Under the pieces are notes generated by a model. It made no database searches. It worked only from the letters and a program-made list of their open reading frames with translations, and had not been told where the DNA came from. A stretch of 64,000 nt of DNA from Roseomonas acroporae (GTDB lineage: Bacteria; Pseudomonadota; Alphaproteobacteria; Acetobacterales; Acetobacteraceae). The stretch is taken from NCBI RefSeq assembly GCF_023223525.1, contig NZ_JALPRX010000022.1:61157-125156 (forward strand). Direction: 5' to 3'. Both the position numbers and the translations under genes were made by a program. Below, in pieces: positions 57,728 through 64,000 of the stretch. How positions within the stretch are numbered: the first letter of the stretch is position 1; each line of letters starts with the position of its first letter.

Positions 57728-58159
57728 TCAGCGCGGCGTGAGCGTCTCGGTGCCGATGGCGCCCAGGCCGGAGATGCTCCACTGCCCGGTCAGGATACCG
57801 TTCCCCTGCACCTGGTACAGCACCAGCCCGGCCCTGCCCTCCACCTGGTAGGCGGCGGCGAAGCTGCTGCCGTTGGACAGGCCGATCCCCTCGATCGGCT
57901 CGCCGCCGACCTGCCAGACCACGCGCCAGGCGCCGGTGCCGGTGGGCTGCATCACCAGCACGCCGCCATAGGCGCTGCCGTCCGGGTTGGTCCCGGTGAC
58001 CTCGTAGCGGCCGGCCCGCTGCGCCTCGGCCTGGCCGGGCAGGCCGGCGAGCACGCCCAGGAAGGCGCCCAGCGCCGCGGCCGGAACGGCGGCGCCACGG
58101 CAGGCCCCGCGGAAGGCCCCGCGGAAGGCCCGGAAGAGGGCGGCGGATCGGCGGATCAT
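57728..58159 (-). CDS. Small exported protein, uncharacterised
   Basis: A 143-residue product with a signal peptide whose N-region contains 12-bp tandem repeats (RAFRGAFRGACRGA) before VPAAALGAFLGVLAGLPG and cleavage near AEA-Q. The mature domain of about 95 residues is Gly-rich and beta-like (YEVTGTNPDGSAYGGVLVMQ, WRVVWQVGGEPIEGIGLSNG). This resembles small secreted proteins found as repeats in some genomes, but I cannot name the family. It follows pyk on the same strand by 68 bp. Confidence 0.65.
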   Translation of the reverse strand: MIRRSAALFRAFRGAFRGACRGAAVPAAALGAFLGVLAGLPGQAEAQRAGRYEVTGTNPDGSAYGGVLVMQPTGTGAWRVVWQVGGEPIEGIGLSNGSSFAAAYQVEGRAGLVLYQVQGNGILTGQWSISGLGAIGTETLTPR

Positions 58160-58227
58160 CGTGCTTCCAGTCGGGCGCGGCCCGACGCCGGGCCGGGGGC
58201 GAAGGCCCGGGAGGAGGGTTGGCCGGC

Positions 58228-59877
58228 TCACTTCAGCGCCGCGACGCGCAGCGCGTTGGTGGTGCCGGGGGTGCCGAACGGCACCCCGGCGGTCACTACC
58301 ACCTCGTCGCCCGAATTGGCGAAGCCTTCCGTCAGCGCCACGCGCTGCGCCTTGGTGACCATGTCGCTCATCGAGTGCGGCTCGCTCGCCACCAGCGGGT
58401 GCACGCCCCAGACCACCGCCATGCGCCGCGCCGTCTCGGCGCTGGCGGTCAGGCCGATGATCGGGCAGTCCGGCCGCTCGCGCGCCACGCGCAGCGTGGT
58501 GGAGCCGGTGGAGGTGAAGGTGCAGATCGCCTTGGCGTGGATGGTGCTGGCCACCTGCCGGGCGGCGGCGGCGATGGCGCCGGCGCTGGTCGGCTCCGGC
58601 GGGGGGCGGGAATTGTCGGTGAGCTGGCGCCAGCCGCCATCCTGCTCCACCCGGGCCACGATGCGGTCCATCATGTTCACCGCCTCGTAGGGGTACTGGC
58701 CGGCGGCGGTCTCGGCCGAGAGCATCACCGCGTCGGCGCCGTCGAACACCGCCGTCGCCACGTCCGAGGCCTCGGCGCGGGTCGGGCTCGGGGCGGTGAT
58801 CATGCTCTCCAGCATCTGGGTCGCCACCACCACCGGCTTGCCGGCGGCGCGGGCGGCGCGGACGATCCGCTTCTGGATCAGCGGCACCTCCTCGGGCGGC
58901 AGCTCCACGCCGAGGTCGCCGCGCGCCACCATCACGCAGTCGGTCAGCGCCATGATCGCGTCGAGGTTCTCGACCGCCTGCGGCTTCTCCATCTTGACCA
59001 TGATGAGCGCGCGCCCGGCCGCGATCTCGCGCGCCTCGGCCACGTCCTCGGGCCGCTGCACGAAGGAGAGGCCGATGTACTCGATGCCCTTCTCCAGCAC
59101 GAAGGCGAGGTCGTCGCGGTCCTTCGCGGTCAGCGCCGGGATCGGCAGCACCACGTCGGGCACGTTGACGCCCTTGCGGTCCGAGAGCGGGCCGCCCACC
59201 ACCACCTCGGTCTCCAGGTGGTCGTCGCGCCGGTGGGTCACGCGCAGGCGCAGCTTGCCGTCGTCGAGCAGCAGGGTGGTGCCGATGCCGGCGGCGGCGA
59301 GGATCTCGGGGTGGGGGAGCTGCACGCGCCGCGCGTCGCCCGGCGTCGGGTTGAGGTCGAGGCGGAAGGTCTGCCCGGTCTGCAGCGAGACTCGCCCGGC
59401 GGCGAAGCGGCCGACCCGCAGCTTCGGCCCCTGCACGTCGGCCAGGATGCCGATCGGCCGGCCGGTGCGCCGCTCCAGCTCGCGGATGGTGGCGATGCGG
59501 GCGGCATGGTCCTCGTGGCTGCCGTGGCTGAAATTCAGGCGGAACACGTCGGCGCCGGCATGGAACAGCTTGGCGATCACCTCGGCCGAGGCGGAGGCGG
59601 GGCCGAGCGTCGCGACGATCTTGGTCCGCCGTCGGCGGCGCAGGGGGATTCGGGCCATGCGGGGGACGACTCCGGAGGAGGCGGACTGGTCGGGGACGAA
59701 CAGGTCGGGGCGCAGGCGCTCTGCCGGCACGTTGACGATGCGCGCGACAACCTCGACGCGGTCGTCGGGCACGCGCCGCCACTGCGATACGGCGGCCGTG
59801 CTGATGCCCAGCTCCGTGGCGATCCGCGTGGCGACGCCGCGGCGGGCGAGAAGCTCTTCGAGGATGGGATCGCGCAT
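58228..59877 (-). CDS. pyk: Pyruvate kinase with N-terminal YdaS/Cro-like HTH domain
   Basis: A 549-residue frame. Residues 1-65 (ELGISTAAVSQWRRVPDDRV, then NVPAERLRPDLF) match the YdaS/Cro-like antitoxin helix-turn-helix, including its LRPDLF ending. Residues 74-549 are a complete pyruvate kinase: TKIVATLGPAS, RLNFSHGSHEDH, DVQGPKLRVG, MVKMEKPQAVENLD with catalytic Lys, MVARGDLGVE and the C-terminal allosteric domain. It converts PEP to pyruvate and makes ATP. Met74 (59658) is where ordinary pyruvate kinases begin and has only a weak GGAG 11 bases upstream, so both forms may be made. Two AACAAT-type half-sites lie just upstream of ATG 59877. Confidence 0.9.
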   Translation of the reverse strand: MRDPILEELLARRGVATRIATELGISTAAVSQWRRVPDDRVEVVARIVNVPAERLRPDLFVPDQSASSGVVPRMARIPLRRRRRTKIVATLGPASASAEVIAKLFHAGADVFRLNFSHGSHEDHAARIATIRELERRTGRPIGILADVQGPKLRVGRFAAGRVSLQTGQTFRLDLNPTPGDARRVQLPHPEILAAAGIGTTLLLDDGKLRLRVTHRRDDHLETEVVVGGPLSDRKGVNVPDVVLPIPALTAKDRDDLAFVLEKGIEYIGLSFVQRPEDVAEAREIAAGRALIMVKMEKPQAVENLDAIMALTDCVMVARGDLGVELPPEEVPLIQKRIVRAARAAGKPVVVATQMLESMITAPSPTRAEASDVATAVFDGADAVMLSAETAAGQYPYEAVNMMDRIVARVEQDGGWRQLTDNSRPPPEPTSAGAIAAAARQVASTIHAKAICTFTSTGSTTLRVARERPDCPIIGLTASAETARRMAVVWGVHPLVASEPHSMSDMVTKAQRVALTEGFANSGDEVVVTAGVPFGTPGTTNALRVAALK

Positions 59878-59885
59878 CCAGCCGA

Positions 59886-59928
59886 CTTAGGAACAATAAG
59901 GTCTGCTGGAAAGGGCTTAATTGTTAAG
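59886..59928 (-). promoter_or_regulatory. AT-rich pyk promoter region with inverted half-sites
   Basis: CTTAGGAACAATAAG (59886-59900) and CTTAATTGTTAAG (59916-59928) share AACAAT in opposite orientation, about 28 bp centre to centre. On the minus strand TTAAGC and TATTGT could serve as a weak -35/-10 pair 16 bases apart. The position directly before the HTH-encoding start suggests self-regulation. Confidence 0.4.
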
Positions 59929-60207
59929 AGAAAAAGATTGACGGCTGATGGCCGGGTGACGGAATGCCGCTCCCGCGCCCGATTCTGCCCGCGCACATCG
60001 ACCGTGGCGGCCGGTGGCCACCCATGATGGATCGCGCAGACCGGCCGCTCCGACGACCGTAGATGCCACGTGGGGGGGCTCGCCATGTGGAGGGGTCTTG
60101 CCGTGGGGCTGTCCGCCCGGCGCCCGACGGCTCCTCCCGGATGCCGTCCCGCACCCGGCCCGACCGGGCGAGGCGGCATCGCGTGCCGGGTTGGCGGGCC
60201 GGCTGAA

Positions 60208-60310
60208 GCATTTTCGAGCTGGGTGTACTCACCCGGCGACTCGGAAAATGCGAAAAACCAAAAGGCTGGAGCCGTTCCGGCCTGATACGGTCAGGCCGGA
60301 ACGCTCCAGA
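60208..60310. repeat. Dispersed intergenic repeat, family B copy 4
   Basis: Inverse order relative to 40211: GCATTTTC ... CTGGGTG-TACT-CACCCGG ... GAAAATGC, spacer CGAAAAACCAAAAGG, then CTGGAGC with a perfect 13-bp stem CGTTCCGGCCTGA/TCAGGCCGGAACG and closing CTCCAG. It lies before the stop side of the phytanoyl-CoA dioxygenase gene. Confidence 0.8.
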
Positions 60311-60364
60311 GCGCCGGGCGGAGACGGGTCGTGCTGCGCGTGCGCGGCACCCCGGTCCGCGCGC

Positions 60365-61213
60365 TCAGCCGTAACGGCGCAGGTGCAGCTCCTCCTGCTC
60401 ACGGTAGGTCGCGCCATAGGCTGCCACGGCCCGCCGGTGGTTCGCGAGGGCGTCCGCGTCGAATTCGGCCCTGGGTGGGGAGACCGGCATGAAATTGCCG
60501 AAGCGGTCCTCACCGCGCACGAGGATGGCGGCGGTCCGATGCGCGCCCGTGGGACGGGCGGAAGCGGGGATGAAGTTGAGGCCGAGGCCGATCCGGCGAT
60601 GGCCGGCGCTGTTCGGGCCGGAACGGTGCGGGCAGAGGCCGTGGTGCATCGAGAACTCCCCGGCCCGGAGCTGCATGGTGACGGGGTCGCTGTCGTCGAA
60701 CGGCTCCGAGATGACCTGCCCCGCCCGGTTGACGCTGTTCTCCACGGCGTTGGCGATGTGCTGCATCTGTCGCGGCTCGCCGCGGTAGGAGACGGCATCC
60801 ATGCAGCCGGCCGCGTGGCTGGCCTCGGTCAGCGCGACCCAGACGGTGATCTCCTCGACCGGCTCCAGCCCGTAATAGGTGGAATCCTGGTGCCACGCCG
60901 AAATCGTCGGCGAGTTCGGCTCCTTGATGAAGAAGGTGCTGGTCCAGATCATGAGGTCCGGGCCGAGCAGGTCCTCCACCTTGTCGAGGATGCGCGCATC
61001 GGTTGCCAGGCGCATGACCCAGGGCAGGAGGAGGTGCGGCATGGTGCGGTAGCTGAGATCCTTGGAGGCGTTCACCGGCGCGCCGAGCCACGCCTCGAAC
61101 CGCGCCAGTCCGGCCAGGCAATCCTGCCGCTCGCCTTCCGTGAGGCAGGGGAAGGGGAACAGGAAACCGTCGCGGCGCCAGGCCGCCACCTGCTCCTTCG
61201 TCAACGCCTTCAT
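60365..61213 (-). CDS. Phytanoyl-CoA dioxygenase (PhyH) family protein
   Basis: A 282-residue Fe(II)/2-oxoglutarate-dependent oxygenase. WHQDSTYYGLEP supplies the His-x-Asp iron ligands, and MHHGLCPHRSGPNSAGHRRI the distal His and the oxoglutarate Arg. The fold starts at the N-terminus with a FLFPFPCLTEGERQ segment typical of PhyH. It would hydroxylate a small or lipid-like substrate that is not identifiable here. GGGAGGA precedes ATG 61213. Divergent from a Bug binding protein, with which it may share control. Confidence 0.87.
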   Translation of the reverse strand: MKALTKEQVAAWRRDGFLFPFPCLTEGERQDCLAGLARFEAWLGAPVNASKDLSYRTMPHLLLPWVMRLATDARILDKVEDLLGPDLMIWTSTFFIKEPNSPTISAWHQDSTYYGLEPVEEITVWVALTEASHAAGCMDAVSYRGEPRQMQHIANAVENSVNRAGQVISEPFDDSDPVTMQLRAGEFSMHHGLCPHRSGPNSAGHRRIGLGLNFIPASARPTGAHRTAAILVRGEDRFGNFMPVSPPRAEFDADALANHRRAVAAYGATYREQEELHLRRYG

Positions 61214-61236
61214 CGCAGTCCTCCCTAATGCGTTTC

Positions 61237-61336
61237 TGTGATCGATAACATTTACCGTGGGTTGATGCAAGGGAGAATATTTTTTGCCGTTTGATGCCAG
61301 GATATTAGCTTGTGTTCTGGTGTGATATCGATCACT
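61237..61336. promoter_or_regulatory. Two TGTGAT-type dyads in the divergent promoter region
   Basis: TGTGATCGATAACA (61237-61250) is a palindrome with one mismatched pair around GATCGATA, and TGTGATATCGATCACT (61321-61336) fits TGTGA-N6-TCACT. Both contain TGTGAT and ATCGAT and resemble CRP/FNR-type sites. They flank the AT-rich zone where both promoters should lie. No regulator is encoded adjacent, except the Rrf2 gene 1.5 kb away. Confidence 0.4.
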
Positions 61337-61503
61337 GATTCGCTGGCCCGCCGGATCGGCATCGGCGCCGCCCGGAACCGCCGCGACCGCCGCTCGCGCC
61401 GGCCGGCGCTCCCCAGGGACGGAAGCGCGCCGGCCGGGTGGCGGGCCGGGGCCGGCTCGGGCAGGACATGCGGCGCCGGAAGAAGGGAACGGCCCAGGCG
61501 GCC

Positions 61504-61548
61504 GGGATGTGCCCGGGACATGCCCGGGACATGCCGGGGACATGCCGG
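61504..61548. repeat. Four tandem copies of an 11-bp unit
   Basis: GGGATGTGCCC followed by GGGACATGCCC, GGGACATGCCG and GGGACATGCCGG lies 40 bp before the Bug-type start codon. Confidence 0.75.
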
Positions 61549-61585
61549 TGCCAAGGGTCCATCATCGTCCAGGAGGAACGTCACG

Positions 61586-62539
61586 ATGCGCAGAAGGGGC
61601 TTCATCGCCGGCCTGCTCGCCGCGCCCTTGGTGGCGCGGGCGGAAACCTGGCCGGCGAAGCCGGTCCGGCTGGTCGTCGCCTGGCCGCCCGGCGGCACCA
61701 CCGACATCCTCGCGCGCCAGATGCAGCCGCAGCTCAGCGCGGCCCTCGGCCAGCCGGTGGTGATCGACAACCGCGGCGGCGCTTCCGGCGTCATCGGCGC
61801 CACCGAGATCGCCCGCGCCGCGCCGAACGGCTACACCTTCGGCATGGTGACCAGCACGCTGATCTCGATGGCGCTGCTGCAACGGACCGCCTACCACCCG
61901 ATCGACAGCTTCTCGCCGATCCTGCTGCACTCCCGCGCGGCCAACATGCTGGTGGTGCATCCGTCGCTGCCGGCGCACTCGGTGGCCGAATTCGTCGCGC
62001 TGGCGAAGAGCCGGCCCGGTGGGCTGTCCTTCGGCTCGGCCGGGATCGGCTCAGCGATGCACATCGCCGGCGAGATGTTCAAGCTGGCGACGGGAACCAG
62101 CCTGGTCCACGTCCCGTATCGCGGCGGCGGCCCCGCGGTGGCGGACCTCGTGGCGGGCTCCCTGCCGGCCGCGTTCGCGAATGCCAGCTCGGCGCTGCCT
62201 TTCATACGCCAGGGCGCGATCCGGGCGCTGGCGGTGACCTCGCCCGCCCGTGTCCCCTACCTCCCGGAGGTGCCGACGCTCGCCGAGAGCGGGCTGCCCG
62301 GCTTCGCGTCCGAGGAGTGGTTCGCCTGCATCGGTCCGGCCCAGATGCCTGCCGAGATCGCGGCGAGGTTGAACGGCGCCATGATGGAGATCCTGTCCGA
62401 TGCCGCCGAGCGCGCCCGGCTGATCGAGATCGGGGCCGAGGTGGCAGGCGGCACGCCCGCCGAGTTCGGCCGCTTCCTGGCCGACGAGGTCGAGAAGACC
62501 GGCCGGGTTGTACGCGAGGCACGGCTGACCCTGGAATGA
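61586..62539 (+). CDS. Bug-type TTT family substrate-binding protein (copy 2)
   Basis: A 317-residue periplasmic protein: short signal MRRRGFIAGLLAAPLVARAE, then WPAKPVRLVVAWPPGGTTDI, GQPVVIDNRGGASGVIGATE, FGSAGIGSAMHIAGEMFK and LVHVPYRGGGPAVADLVAGS, all standard Bug motifs. ATG 61586 has a perfect AGGAGG. Length is typical, unlike copy 1, which carries an extra linker. No transporter membrane genes follow. The ligand may be the substrate of the divergent dioxygenase; this is an inference. Confidence 0.92.
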   Translation: MRRRGFIAGLLAAPLVARAETWPAKPVRLVVAWPPGGTTDILARQMQPQLSAALGQPVVIDNRGGASGVIGATEIARAAPNGYTFGMVTSTLISMALLQRTAYHPIDSFSPILLHSRAANMLVVHPSLPAHSVAEFVALAKSRPGGLSFGSAGIGSAMHIAGEMFKLATGTSLVHVPYRGGGPAVADLVAGSLPAAFANASSALPFIRQGAIRALAVTSPARVPYLPEVPTLAESGLPGFASEEWFACIGPAQMPAEIAARLNGAMMEILSDAAERARLIEIGAEVAGGTPAEFGRFLADEVEKTGRVVREARLTLE

Positions 62540-62704
62540 GCCGGGTCCCGATGCGGGACCCCGGTCGGGGCTGCGGCGGAGGCCGGCGGTCGGATGAGCC
62601 GATGCGGGGTTCCGGCCTGCTGCCCGTCGCCGCCATCCGTGGGGAATCGCGGGCGCACCCGGCCCCGGCGGTCGGGCGCCTCGCCCGTTCGCCGTCCGCG
62701 ACGC

Positions 62705-63178
62705 TCAGGCAGTGCGCGGGCCGTGCTGCTCCAGCGCCATCGACAGGCCGGGGCCGTGCGCCATCTCCCGCTCCAGGCCGTCGGCCAGTGCCGCCAGGGT
62801 GATGTGGCCGAGCGCCTCCTGGAAGGCGTCCTCGGCATCGGCGAAGCGCGCCCGCAGCAGGCCGGGGATGGCCCGCCCGACCGCGCTCGCCCGGTTCGGG
62901 TGCGGGTGGATCGGGACGAGTGGCTGCGGCGAGGGATGAACGGCCTTCCACACGTCGCGCAGGGTGATGGCCTCGGCCGACCGCGCCAGCTCGGCGCCGC
63001 CCGGACCCCGGCGCACGCGGATCAGCCCGGCGCGGGCGAGCTGGGCGGCGATGCGGCGCACCACCACCGGGTTGGTGTTGACGCTGCCCGCCATCCGCAC
63101 GCTCGTCGCCTGCCCGGGCGTCTCGGTGGCGACCAGCAGAAGGATGTGGACCGCGACTGCGAATCTCGTGGCGACCAT
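62705..63178 (-). CDS. Rrf2 family transcriptional regulator
   Basis: A 157-residue regulator with the Rrf2 winged helix: FAVAVHILLLVATETPGQAT, SVRMAGSVNTNPVVVRRIAA, LARAGLIRVRRGPGGAELAR. The C-terminal half lacks the three Cys of IscR/NsrR, so it is not Fe-S sensing in the usual way and resembles YwnA-type members. It is transcribed away from mmcB. The target is unknown; the Bug gene lies 165 bp from its stop, on the opposite strand. Confidence 0.85.
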   Translation of the reverse strand: MVATRFAVAVHILLLVATETPGQATSVRMAGSVNTNPVVVRRIAAQLARAGLIRVRRGPGGAELARSAEAITLRDVWKAVHPSPQPLVPIHPHPNRASAVGRAIPGLLRARFADAEDAFQEALGHITLAALADGLEREMAHGPGLSMALEQHGPRTA

Positions 63179-63338
63179 GGCCGTTCGGGACGCGCGAGAG
63201 GGGGGCAAGGTTCCCGGCCGACGACGGACGGCCGGTAACTTGCGCGGCGGCTGCCATCGACGAGGTCTTTGGCCGATGCGGCGCCGCTCCCGCCGGTGCG
63301 GCTTGACGCCGCTTCCGCCGGGCGCGGATGCTGTCGGC

Positions 63339-63863
63339 GTGATTCCCGCCACCGCCCCCATCCTTTCCCCAGGCAGCTCCCCAGGCAGCTCCCCCGGCCT
63401 CCCCAGCATCCCCGAGCGCACCGCCGCCGTCTGCCGGGCCGCCATGCGCTTCTGCGCCCTGCGCCGCTGGGCGCCGGTCGCCGAGGTGCCGCTGCCCAAC
63501 GGCCGCCGCGCCGACATCCTGGCGCTGCTGCCGGATGGCGGCTTCGCCGCGATCGAGGTGAAGTCCTGCGCCCGCGACTTCCTCTCGGACGGCAAGTGGC
63601 CGGAATACCGCGACTACGCCGACCGGCTCTACTTCGCCGTCGACCTCGACTTCCCGCAGCACCTGCTGCCCGAGGATGCCGGGCTGATCGTCGCCGACGG
63701 CCCGGAGGCGGCGCTGCTGCGCGAGGCCCCGGCGCACCCGCTCGCCCCGGCCCGGCGCCGTGCCTTGCTGCACCGCTACGCCGTGCTTGCCGCCTCACGC
63801 CTCGCCGCCCTGGCCGATCCCGCCGGCAGCGCCGAGCTGCGGGCGGCGCTGCGGGTGGAGTAG
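63339..63863 (+). CDS. mmcB: MmcB family DNA repair protein (PD-(D/E)XK-like)
   Basis: A 174-residue protein from GTG 63339. VAEVPLPNGRRADILALLPD and FAAIEVKSCARDFLSDGKWP give the E-x-D-E-x-K nuclease-like pattern, and YRDYADRLYFAVDLDFPQHL is characteristic of MmcB (Caulobacter DNA-damage gene family). The first 20 residues include a 12-bp duplicated SPGS stretch. It is divergent from the Rrf2 gene. The 137 bases after it to the window end show nothing. Confidence 0.85.
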   Translation: MIPATAPILSPGSSPGSSPGLPSIPERTAAVCRAAMRFCALRRWAPVAEVPLPNGRRADILALLPDGGFAAIEVKSCARDFLSDGKWPEYRDYADRLYFAVDLDFPQHLLPEDAGLIVADGPEAALLREAPAHPLAPARRRALLHRYAVLAASRLAALADPAGSAELRAALRVE

Positions 63864-64000
63864 GGCGCGGCCACCCGCCCCGCCGCCCCGCTGCCACGGC
63901 CGCTTGGGGCTACCCCGGCCCGTTCCCCGATGGCCGCGCCCGGCCGGTCGGACCGGCTGTTCCGGACCGGCCGGCCGCCGACCGGCTCCCGGCCGGGCGG

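Larger units (their letters stand above)
59878..60364. other. Intergenic region between pyk and the phytanoyl-CoA dioxygenase gene
   Basis: A 487-bp gap, AT-rich from 59886 to 59945 where the pyk promoter must lie, then GC-rich with no supported gene, then the family B repeat at 60208-60310. Confidence 0.5.
61214..61585. other. 372-bp divergent intergenic region
   Basis: The first 125 bases are AT-rich and hold two TGTGAT dyads (separate entry) and a T tract (ATATTTTTTGCC). The rest is GC-rich and ends with four copies of an 11-bp unit, GGGACATGCCC-like, at 61504-61548. No gene is supported. Confidence 0.5.

Overview
The window is about 64 kb of very GC-rich bacterial chromosome (roughly 70-75 % by eye). 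It has compact operons, 1-4 bp gene overlaps and frequent GTG/TTG starts. Gene content fits an alphaproteobacterium, most likely an Acetobacteraceae (Roseomonas-like) organism: CvpA-PurF, MlaA/MlaC, MmcB, several Bug-type tripartite tricarboxylate transporter (TTT) binding proteins, DHCW cupin. That placement is an inference from gene content and composition. No rRNA, tRNA, CRISPR array, phage or transposase was seen.

Layout. 0-5.6 kb: end of thpR, then tesA divergent from a two-gene ABC exporter (the ybbA-ybbP arrangement) and a small membrane protein. 6.1-10 kb: a complete sulfate/thiosulfate ABC operon (sbp-cysT-cysW-cysA) behind a readable sigma70-like promoter. 10.2-15.2 kb: a sugar-acid catabolic module (GntR regulator, IlvD/Edd dehydratase, RraA-like protein, MFS transporter). 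15.3-24.2 kb: nitrate assimilation (narK-nasA-small protein-nirB-nirD) divergent from a fused PP2C phosphatase/Ser-Thr kinase. 24.3-29.3 kb: an NTF2-like secreted protein and a polyamine-type ABC operon ending in a DHCW cupin. 29.9-32.2 kb: a CFI-box C-terminal protein and the lipid-transport genes mlaC and mlaA.

32.5-45.5 kb is mostly housekeeping: metF, a secreted Cys-rich protein, a UvrD/PcrA helicase interrupted by a 357-residue intein, prmA, an O-antigen ligase-like protein, radA, a small exported protein, cvpA-purF and an SDR protein. 45.7-53.6 kb: a GH16 glycosidase, prpE, a Tyr-rich exported protein, a Bug-type binding protein and a class III CoA-transferase. 53.7-59.9 kb (all minus): a circularly permuted ROK-like protein, an AsmA-like protein, two small secreted proteins and a pyruvate kinase with an N-terminal YdaS/Cro-like helix-turn-helix. 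60.4-63.9 kb: a phytanoyl-CoA dioxygenase-like protein divergent from a second Bug protein, an Rrf2 regulator and mmcB.

Between the genes lie several families of palindromic dispersed repeats (copies near 10.0, 10.1, 38.6, 38.7, 40.2, 45.6, 48.5 and 60.2 kb). Paired changes preserve their hairpins, and two copies contain the stop codon of the adjacent gene. Short tandem duplications, often of 12 bp, recur in coding and noncoding DNA. The strongest points for follow-up are the intein with a possible GIY-YIG-like insert, the HTH-pyruvate kinase fusion, the permuted ROK protein and the repeat families.
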